From positions 31,139,248 through 31,203,247 of the forward strand of contig CAIIXF020000003.1 of assembly GCA_903813345.2 (NCBI GenBank): a stretch of DNA of 64,000 bases, read 5' to 3'. This stretch comes from Owenia fusiformis. Its lineage: Eukaryota > Annelida > Polychaeta > Sabellida > Oweniidae. Positions 23,181 to 34,300 of the stretch are shown here, in pieces. Both the position numbers and the translations under genes were made by a program. Position 1 is the first letter of the stretch. Every line of letters begins with the position of its first letter. The notes below the pieces were generated by a model. That model ran no database searches and had not been told where the DNA came from. It was given only the letters and a program-made list of their open reading frames with translations.

Positions 23181-25230
23181 TTGAATCCTTGAACTTGGAA
23201 CTTCAAAAAGATGCAATTCCTATTTTTTATAATTGATACCCATTTCATGAGTAAATCAGAGTGTTTTTATTAGATTCCTATTTCGAGTCAAGTAAAAAAT
23301 CTATAAACTATTAGTTTTCATTTTAGGGAAAAATCACCAAAAAGTCAAAGCTTTCCACAGGTTAGAAAACTGAGACTATTTTAACATAAGATCCTATGAT
23401 TATTAGAGTAACTACAGGTATATGCTGTACCTCAAGACAGAAATGTACCTCAAACTATAAGATCATTTTATTCATTTTCAGTTAATACACTGTAACTGTA
23501 TTTGTGTAAATAATTGTAAATATGTTGTAAATAGCATGGCAATATATCCTAGCATATTATATATTATTCCATAGTTAGCATGATATTCATAGGATAACAT
23601 GTGAAAATAAAAACGGTATTTTTGTAATCAGTGGTAAAATATGATATTTTTGACAAATTTTCACTTAACCATAACATACGGTTTTTTAGCCATGACATAC
23701 GACGTCGTATGCGATGGTTTATGGATTTTTGCTACTTCAGACTCAAAACGAGGCTAAGTTTCAACATCGCCGGATCGTTTGGAAATTCGAATTAAATAAC
23801 TAATTTCCGACGATTCTGATGATGACTTAAACTATGGAATAAAAAGAACATCCTATGATTTACTCGTGATAGGATTTTAATCCACTCATGGATATTGATA
23901 TCTGCACTCTCTCGCTACGCTCGCTCGTGCAGATATCATATCCATTCGTGGATAAAAATCATATCACTCATAAATCATAGGATATCCTCTATATATTATA
24001 TGATTCTGTTATGTAATTGTGAGTACTGAAATATAATGACGAGATTACATGCAGTTTTATTTCTAAAATTATTTGTTGGTGACAGGTGTTACTTTATAAA
24101 TCTAACTTTATCCCTTTAATTTCATTTATTAACATGGGTTTTTAAATGTGAACAATATCCAATATGATCACTAATATGCGAACACTAAGAAATATGGTCA
24201 TTCTAAATGTGAAAACTGAAATGAGAAAACAGCTGAGAGTTGGCCGAAAATATGAGACCAGACCAACTTTACAGGTATGCCCTCTATTTGTCAAATGGAG
24301 CAATATTTTATCAATAGATTTAAAATTAAATCCAAGAAACAAATGTGAACCAACAAACAAACCCCCTAAAATGAAAAAATAGTGACATAAATCAACCTGA
24401 CTTATATACAAACAAGGCAATAACATGCAAAATGTCACCACCTGCCATTTGTTACAGACCTAAACGCTGAATGCCAGACACCAACTGCCGAATACCATAG
24501 CAAAAAAAGTCGGATACCATAACAATATGTCACCAATTTTGGAGGTGACATAATAAGGCCAGGCCAAATAAAGTTTTAATACAGTGCTGATACAAATTAA
24601 TTGATAAGTCATATAGTTGGCATATTTTCTTGAATTCTAACATTAAATGTCCCAGACTCCCCAAAACTGCAGAAAAGTATACACCGTTAGTCATATTTAC
24701 CAAAATGAGTGTCTCCAAGGCTTCATACCAGCGTATGCATAATGCATTTCTTATGAGTTTGAGCAAAAAATTTTGCTAAAATGCCAGGTTTGTTTATTGT
24801 GGTTAGCTTCTCATGGTAAGTGCTCAGAAGCAAATAATTCATGTGCGCAATATAATCAAATAATCTGATTGGTTTTAACTTAAGTGTGCATGCTCACGGT
24901 GTGTGCCATGTTTTTCTAGTGATTTCGTTTCGTTCCATGGAGTTTGTGTTTCAGTGTAACTTCCACAAATGACCAATAAAGTCACTTCGAAATTTAGAGA
25001 ACTTTTTTACCTATAATAGCAAAACTTTTGTTTTATTTGATCATTCTATCAATCTGAGATAAGAATCTCAAGGGTATATAGGCAAATCTATTTTGGTAGG
25101 AGCACTCTATTTAGTTTGAAAACTCACCCTCTATTATTTTGTATCAGCACTATAGGTATATTTCTGGCTGACAAATGCTGAAATCCAACCAATTTTTGTC
25201 TCACTTGCATAAAATGACCCGTTTACTTAC
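23181..25230. other. Region between convergent genes; no SAC1 3' exons found
   Basis: Holds the fibrinogen-gene 3' UTR region, a hairpin repeat (23850-23983) and a short TIR fragment (about 24433-24554, ATGTCACCACC to GGAGGTGACATAAT). I looked on the minus strand for the two-membrane-span C-terminus expected of SAC1 and did not see it. Confidence 0.4.
23850..23983. repeat. 134-bp near-perfect hairpin
   Basis: Left arm ATCCTATGATTTA through GATATCTGCAC and right arm GTGCAGATATCATATCCA through TAAATCATAGGAT pair over about 57 bases. The loop is TCTCTCGCTACGCTCGCTC. Upstream, CATACGACGTCGTATG (around 23696-23711) is a perfect 16-bp palindrome. Likely a MITE; a transcribed hairpin is possible. 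Confidence 0.7.
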
Positions 25231-25332
25231 CGCATAGAATTTCCAGTCTTTCTCTTGCCTCATAGGAGATGGCTTGGCAATCCCTTCGCTCTCATCCACT
25301 ATGTAATTTCCCAGCATCAGGTCAATAGCATC
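25231..25332 (-). CDS. SACM1L: SAC1 exon: [18 protein letters not shown] segment
   Basis: Encodes [10 protein letters not shown] through RQERDWKFYA-like residues, the stretch just before the membrane anchor. Acceptor TTTTCCAG, donor GCG-GTAAGT. Phase 0 on both sides. Confidence 0.85.
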
Positions 25333-28300
25333 CTGGAAAACAACAACAAATATGATAATGATTAGAGTTACTCAGCAGGTTTAATTTTGAAGCATTCTGA
25401 CAAAATAATAATAAAACTTGGTAACAAAGAATTTTTGAGGTGTCATACAGGCAAAAAATCCTTAGGTATGAAGCTTTTTGTCAAAATGATTTATAACGAA
25501 GCAACTTAACCATGTTATGTAACATATCTTTGTAACAAGGTATCAATATGTTATGGCAGGTTTACAATATGTGGTATATCCTATGGTAAAAATAAATTTC
25601 ATGCAGGATATAATCCATATCTAAAATCGAGTATAACATAACTTATTTACCCTATGACTAAGTGATTTCTAACCATAACACAAATTCATTACTTAGTCTA
25701 CTTTCTTATGTTATGAATTAAAAAATCTCCCTTGAGTTTAAACACATTTAAAATATAAGTGTAATTTGTTACAAATAATGATTTTATATGATCTTTGTGA
25801 CATGAGCCGTGATTTCTTTTTAGTTTACATTGATTTCAATGAGGCTTTCAATAGTATAGAAATGGAAAAATGTATAACACTAAACATCTGTAGATTTATA
25901 GTTCTGATATTGTCAAAAGATGTCGTATGAAAGGGAAAAATTCAAAATCGTTATTTGTATCATGTATTAGACACAACTCACAATTTCAACTTATTTTTTA
26001 AAGTTTTACCCAATCATTGGGTATTAGGCACAACAATACAATAACATATTCATACAATAACTTATTATTTAGACAAAACTTGTTACCTATTATTATCAAA
26101 AGCTTTCATCATAGCATAGTAGAGTATGGTATCTAACTATAATAATAAGGCAAGATTAATACCTGTTTGAAACCATCGCTGAAGTTGTTCTTGAAATAAC
26201 GCACAACAGCATTGACGCCATCTTGTAACAGACCATATTTGGTACGCTTTCCTGTCCGCGTAAAGTCTGTCTTTAAAGCACCAGTTCCAGCATATTGCTT
26301 TGCACATGCATCTGCATTGTCAGCCCAAACTATAAAAACAATCAATTCATTTGTATGTAGCTCACTAAGGCTAGCAATGTCCATAGGTGTGGTCTATGAG
26401 GAAGGGGAGATTTGATTGTAGGTGAGATATATAACATGAAGAATTGTGAAAATATTTTATCACCATTTTCTTCAAAAGCCATCATAGTTTTTATTCTTCT
26501 TCTATTGTATTCTCTCCCATTCATTCCTCCAGTGGGGGAGGGGGGATCTCACATTCACATGTTAATTTACCAACAATGTAACTCATCTAAAACAAATGTT
26601 ATTGAAAAATGGCAAAGGTTAAATAGTTAAGACTACATGATACTACAACCACGTGAATGTATTGTGTTACAATGCATTGTAGTTTGTTTTACCACCTATG
26701 AAGGTTAGCAAAATCTCATCTGTTTCATATGGTCAGAATTTATGTTTGCTACCATAGAATAGAGGGAATAATTGATGTGTGTGCAGTGATATACATGTAT
26801 ATAGAGAAAAGTAGAAATTATCATGATTTTCACTGTTAAATATTCAAAATTTAATTATGATTTCATATTTAGAATCTACAAACAAAATTACATCTACAAA
26901 TGTGGTTTTAAAAATAGTTTATCAACTATGCAACTGCAATGCAACTGCAATCTTTTTTAAACGTGATTTCTAGGTATTTTCCCACAGACACTGAATTATA
27001 AAATCAAGGACAGTGAAAAAACTTCTTGCATTGGACACATAATACATGTGAGGTAATTTCTTTCTAAACACATTTTTCTTTCTAGACGCATTTAAAATGA
27101 TCAAACTCAAAAAGGTTGGATGAAAATTGATCAAATCTTTTAATTTAACCTGGTGATGAAACTGATAACTGGCAACCATGTATAACAAGCCATTAACTGC
27201 TGAACCAGGCTGTGTCTACAATATTATTGGGAAACGACCTACTGATGAGCACTAACACAGGTGTTCAAAAATAGGAAGAATTATAGGAAAAATGGTTTTG
27301 AGATAATGAATATCAAATGGTTCAAAGTTACCCATTAATTATATATGTTTACATTTTTGAAGCAACTTTGAAAAATATAGGAAGGTCAAATGGATCAAAA
27401 GCACTTGCTTATAATGAAAAACAACAAATAAACAACTGTGCAAACAATGACACTAGAATGAAGATGCCATTCATCACCGCTGGCCCTTAGACAACAAACC
27501 CATTATTTCTGGGTGTCATAGTAACGGAATATTCCGATGTGACATGAATCAAGGTCAATCAAAAATGAATAAGTGCATGTTTTTATTATACTTCAAGGGG
27601 AAGCTCTAAAAGGAAGATCCTAAAATGAAATTACTTAAAGGGTTTAATTGAATTATCAGGGTAGCAATATCATATTACTAAGACAATATAAGTCCTGTTT
27701 TAAGAATTTAAAAACCAGAGGAGGTCCACTCCCACACCTCTATCAAGATCACATGACATTGAGAATACTCCACCAAAAATGTAAGTTTGATGCAGAGTAT
27801 CATGGTCTTATAGTGATGAATACCAGGTGTCTAATTAAGAAACCTTGCATTTTAGCCCAAAAGAAAACAATGTCATAATCAGAACTGTACAATATTGCTA
27901 CAATAAGCAGTCTTCTTAAAAATATAAAATATTCTATTTTGAGAAAATGGTGATTTCAGTTTTGATAATATTGGCAGCCATGGCACTGTGCGGTTGCACT
28001 CAGAGAACAACGGTAAGAGTAAATAATAAAAAGAAAGAAATGAAGGATTTTGATATATGAGTAAAGATATGATTTTGATATCAAATCAATTCAATTTTTT
28101 CAATTCAATTTAATTTATTTATTTCATAATTCTTATATATTATACACTATAAAAACAAGCCGCTAGACACCCCTGTGAGTATATGTTGCAGTTTAACAGA
28201 AATTTTTAAAATGACATCTAGACTACATATAAAAGAAAGTACTTATATGTATATTATGTTACATGTAGGAATATAAAAATGGTATTTACAATCAATTTTA

Positions 28301-31300
28301 GGATGTGCAATGTAGAAATGTTACAAAAAATCAGGTACCAGTATAAAATCAACAATACAGTATAGTATTGGTATTGTACATTATCGATAGATGAGAAGTT
28401 TTTTATATGAAGATTTAAAAATATTTAGAGTGGAGCATTTTTATCATCAGCAAACATAATAAATTTTAGATTAGGGGCAACAAGGCATATCATTTATGTA
28501 AAGAATAAATAATAACAGTCCAAGTACCGAGCCCTGCGGAACACCACATATGATATTGTTTTCACTTTCATACGGAAAACAAATGCATATATAGAATACT
28601 GTATCACATGTATTAAATCCGGGTGCTTTATTTTCCGAATTGGATTAAAATTGTTATTGCCGAATAAAAGTTTGCCAACCTGAAACCCCTAATGTAAAGT
28701 CAAATAAAACATTGCCGACCTGACACCCCTTAAATAATTTTGATTTCGAACTGATCTACAATTTTAATTACCTCCATTTGATCGACTCAGAAAACCTGAC
28801 ATCCATAATGATATAGATTATGAGTGATAGTTTGAGTAATTCCCGCGTCTGACAGACTCAGAATTAATACCGAGATTAAAAACTTTTAATACAAGGATTA
28901 AAAACTTTTAATACTGGGATTTCCAAAGCACTTGGATATGATTATATCTTCTTACATTTTAACTTTTTAACATGACGATCCATTTAATATTTTATAGACA
29001 TTTTACTGCATGCATTTAACTGCAACATTTTTATTATTAAAAAAATTCAAATCTATCGTATGTTATTTATGAGTTTTGTTAAAGTATTGTAAGTAGATAC
29101 TCGTTAGAAGATTACAATAAGTTGACACTCGTTAGACAACTACCATATTATCGCCCACTAAGATCGATCTTCAATTACTTATTTATATTTCCGAATTTTA
29201 TGTTGCCGTTTCTGTTTTACATTCGGCAATCGGCAACTTTATATCCACGGCAATATTTCATGTTATACAGTAATAGGTCCATAACATAGAAATTGATTGG
29301 AGCCATAATGCAGAGTTCATTGTTTCAATCAAAAATATTCAAATTCTAAGAAGTGAAGGTGAATCTAGAAAACAAGAATCTACTGTGAGATTCTTATTAA
29401 CAGGATTGAGAATTCTCTAAATGAGTAAAATGCACTGATGGGTGGAGTGCTTTCATAGAGGATTACTGCCCATATAAGGACAAATTGTGGCATCAAAGAA
29501 GTCAGAGTGGAATCAATTCCTCACTTCATTGAATGCCACTATCACTGATCACACAGTAATAAGCATGTTTGGGTAAAATAGCAGATTGGGGTGGTGGTGG
29601 GATATAAAACTTATATTGGAAATGTTTTTTTAAGGCTTCTGACTGCAGTCAGCAAAGGTATGGCACAGTGCAGGTCCAGATTGACCATATTGAGGTGAAG
29701 GCTCAAATGGTTGTGATTTAAACATTACTTATATTGGATATGTTTCTTTAATGCTTCTGACTCCAGCCAGCAGAGGTATGGCACATTGCAGGTTCAGATT
29801 GACCATATTGAGGTGAAGGCTCAAATGGTGGTGATTTAAACATTACTTATATTGGATATGTTTCTTTAAGGCTTCTGACTCCAGCCAGCAGAGGTATGGC
29901 ACATTGCAGGTTCAGATTGACCATATTGAGGTGAAGGCTCAAATGGTGGTGATTTAAACATTACTTATATTGGATATGTTTCTTTAGGCTTCTGACTGCA
30001 GCCAGCAGAGGTATGGCACAGTGCAGGTCCAGATTGACTGTATTAAGGTGAAGCCTCAAATGGTAGTGATTTAGACATTACTTATATTGGATATGTTTCT
30101 TTAGGCTTCTGACTGCAGCCAGCAGAGGTATGGCACAGTGCAGGTCCAGATTGACTATATTGAGGTGAAGGCTCAAATGGCTGCAGATGGGGTCGCGGCT
30201 GGAAATTCCAATGTAGACAGGCTGGTGGATGCCGCCAACACACTAAAAGAAGCCAGTGATCGACTCAGTCGGACACTTCAGAACGCACCACAGGGAATTA
30301 CACAAACAAGCACAGGTGAATACTTGTTTTACTATAATATTGCATATCATGAACTTATACCATGAACTGTCTCTTAGTGTTTACGATGATCAATCCAGCC
30401 AATATATCATAACTTCTTTGATTTATCAAAAGCTCACAGGTTCATTGGAAATGTCTTTTTCCTCTCATTGGAAACTACTGAAAGCTTGATGGAACTCTCA
30501 ATTTCAAGTTTGCTATATACAAAAATGTTATTGTATCAAGCTGAATACCTTAAAAATATATTGCTGTTGTAATATCTAAATGCCTTGAAGCAATCTTGAT
30601 AATATTTTGGACCATTTTCCAGTGTTCAGGCTGTTTCTTACATTGGCTATTCATTTGTTTTAGATCTAATTTACTTGGGATGTTTTGAGGACCGTGCAGA
30701 GAGAGATATGCCATTTAGACACACATTTCAACACCAGTACTTAACCCCACAGTTATGTATTTATGGATGTAACCACCTAAACGAAGGTAACTTTACAGTT
30801 ATGTTCTCCAAGATGTAATGTTAACAAAGAGGAGGGAAAGCTCAGGAGCTTTAGAGATAACAGACATAATTACGTCTCTTGCTTACCATCTTCGTTTGTT
30901 CGAATTTTCACCAGCTAGTCTTCAAATACTACACTTCAATGTGATGTTTTAATCAATGTAGGCATATTCAGTACACCTTTCTTTATCTTGATATGAAATA
31001 AGAAGCTATGGTATTGGTTAACACCAGAAATGAACATAATATTATTCGAAGCATCTTTCGAAAATTTTGAGGATGCCATTTTGTTTGTCGATTTTTTTAC
31101 CAATCAGAGACATAAATGTCATCTCACTCGTGTAGCTCAGCGGTAGCGCAGGTACCTCTTACGCAATAGATCCCGGATTCGATCCCCGGTTCAGGCAAGA
31201 CTAAATTTGCTTGTTTGCGTGAAGTACTTCAGGGTGTTTGACTGAGTGGTCCGCAACTCGTACAAAAGGCTGTGGTGTGTACTTGTATGTCTATGTATAA

Positions 31301-34300
31301 GTGCACATAAAAGAATACAGGGCTCCTTCAAGGAGGGGTTTCTGGGTCTATCTTCCATGTTAATTACGTAAATTACGACTGTATATATACGGGTCTTACG
31401 TACCCAAGAGGTATTGCTCACCTTCATTGGTGGTAAACAAAATACAATACAATACAATACAGGTTTACATTATAAGCGTATGTCATCTTTGAACTCTGGG
31501 GTTACTCCCTCCCTGATGTTAATGTATGAATATGCAACCTGATTGGTTGAAATTTCAAGTCGACAATACTATGAGCCTATCCAACAAACAATGTTTTGGT
31601 TTAGTTTATTGGTGATAAACCTTTTGAAGCTGTAAATTTTCCGTCATCTTATATATTATTGCGCCTCAGAAAGCCACTACACCCAAATACAAGTACATGT
31701 AAAAGTGCAGTTCTTATTCACCAAAGACCTTGTATGTAATACTAATCAGCTTTTTCACCATGCGACCCACCAAATGGTGCCATTTACATTTTAAGACATT
31801 GCCCCAGATTATTTTCCTTGCAGGCTATAAGTATGCAGGACTTCAGCATGGCAATGAATGTTTCTGTGGGAAACAATTTGGACGCTATGGGTGGTCAGAT
31901 ACAACTAAATGTGAAATGCCATGTTCAGGGAATGCAAACGTAACATGTGGTGGACCTTATGAGAATTCTATATATCTGATTACTCTAATACAAGATAGTG
32001 GCCAGTAACAAACATGCAACAAGTTCAATAGTGCACGATAGGTGATATAGGACAAGATATTCTTCCTAGATATTTCACAATGGTGCAATATTTTAATTGT
32101 ACAACCACTGACCCATTTTTGACCCATGACTTTCTATGGGAGTTTCATATATAATAAGTGCCATGTATTTTTCGAATTCAAATTGGGTGTTTGATCAGGT
32201 TGTCTCAAGAGCACTGAAACATGATATAATTGGTTGATTTAGGTGAGGCCATGTGATGTCACATTTAGTAGTAAAGGAGAAGCCTCTCTTAATCAAACTG
32301 TAAACTACATGTATACTAGTCAAGGATTCATATACCATGTATACTGTATTTGATGTAAAGACAATCAAAGAAGGCAATATAATAATAAATGTAAAGGATA
32401 GTTATCTATCTTTTCTGAGCAGTAGGTAACATTTCTCTTATTCATATGTAATAGTATTGTTGTAACAAATAAGTTTGAGCAAAAGTTCTCATATAAAGGC
32501 AATCCATGTACAAAAAGAGACAATAGAGGATAAAGATGTTTTATTTAACTTTTTAATGAGACATTTCACAAAATTCTTTTGCTCAAAGTCTCTGCCATAA
32601 CAATATTTGAAAAAACTCCAAATGTTCCAATACAAGTTGATTTCATGATACTGCCTTTTATAATTAATTGATTGATATTAAATTTGGAATTTGAAAAAAT
32701 CACTGTATTGTAAAATAACTTACCATTTTTGAACATTTTCTCAAATGACACTTGATCCTCAACCCTCTCTCCCGGACTAAGCATTCCTAGTTGCTATGGA
32801 AACAAAGAAGTAATAATTAATGAACCTCATGTTATGGAAACAAAACCAAGTTTATATCAAACATCTTCATTCATTTGTTTTCAAACAACTTCAGTCTATA
32901 CATATAATCTAATGTGTCAATCCAGAATTGAGATTATTTAAAATAATGAAATTAAACATTAAAAAAAAGAATTTGATGTTTAAAGATGCATTATGCCATA
33001 GGTTTCTCCCCCAGACAATCAATGATGCCCTATTGTTATCGCTCATATAATATCTCACATACCATGGATATATCTTGAGAATATCTTTTTGGTATATCGG
33101 AAATAATCAAAAGAACAACCAAACTCCAGAATTAAACACAATCGATTCCTCGGCTAGCGAGGGGAATCCCCATTGAGTCACACAAGCGGCCACAAGCACC
33201 TTGAACCAGACAACCAATCAGGTGTATGATAAACAAATTCAACGACCAATCGGATAACAGGAGGACTTTCCCGGTATATTCAAACTTCAGATTGAATTAA
33301 TTTCTTCGAAAATAATTAGATCGGACAGCACAATCGCAAAATTAACACTGAAGGAGGAGGATTTGGGACTTCTTCTTTGGTAAGTAGATGGGTATATATG
33401 TGGTGAAACTCAATATGCGAAAAAGTCCAGAGGGGTCTTGATTGTGCTATCCTATGGCATAGGGCCTCTTTAAACAACAAAAACTAGACCTTAAAAATAA
33501 CTTTAAAGATGATGATATAATTGAATTAATTTGCAAATTATATTTACTATAACCAAACTAAAATTATCCACGACACATTATATTTCAAAATATTGAATCT
33601 ATACACCCTCAGGTGTCCTTTTCCTTTTCATGTATCTGTAGTTATTATGTATAGGTATGGAAACTGGATTTAAATAAATAATAAATTGAATATTGAATTG
33701 AATGTATAGTGTGATACCTGGAATTGTTCTAGCAGACTTCTTCTGGCAAGTAGACTTTGAACGACATTAGTCCGGTCAAGGCAATCTATACAGTTAGTTC
33801 TAAACACACCTTCTTGTTGACGTAATAATGTTCCATCTTTCTTAATCATAAAAAAACTGCAAAAACAATACATATACAGGGTGAGTCAAAACGCATATAA
33901 TATAATAAAATAGCTGCATACTAAAATATATATTTTTGTAATACCCAATTACAGTATTGTCAATCATAATCTAAATGTTCTGTTGATGTCAATGTATCTT
34001 TTCTGTAAAAACTTTTCTGTCATTTATCAAAAAATTACAACACAAATGTACATGATATTCAATTCTCATAATATGCAATTCTCATGATGTTCAATCTTTT
34101 AAAACTAAAAAAAAAACTCATGCAAGAAAGTTACAGTTCTGAATATGTCAGTGTTTTTTCTACAGTAAAACTTGTCTAGAGCAAATACCAGCCAAAAGTG
34201 TTTCAATGGGTAGGAGTTAAAGTTTTAATGTTTTTTAACATGGAAAACTATGCCAGATCAAAAATAGGACCAAGAAAGCATTCGCATTAACAGGTGTTCA

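Noticed and set aside
24142-24441. Hydrophobic minus-strand ORF as a possible SAC1 membrane-anchor exon
   Set aside because: Its sequence does not resemble the SAC1 C-terminus and has no suitable acceptor in phase 0 with the WKFYA exon.
29635-30200. Five-unit array considered as CRISPR-like or satellite
   Set aside because: Units are an exon start plus intron of the WSC gene with no spacer structure.
31124-31200. Functional tRNA gene
   Set aside because: A and B boxes are good but the sequence continues into a SINE body with an (AATAC)n tail and lies in a split repeat.
33718-33856. CX5R exon assigned to synaptojanin or INPP5F
   Set aside because: [12 protein letters not shown], the [19 protein letters not shown] block and the [10 protein letters not shown] end match SAC1 wording better, and no 5-phosphatase or hSac2 domain is present.
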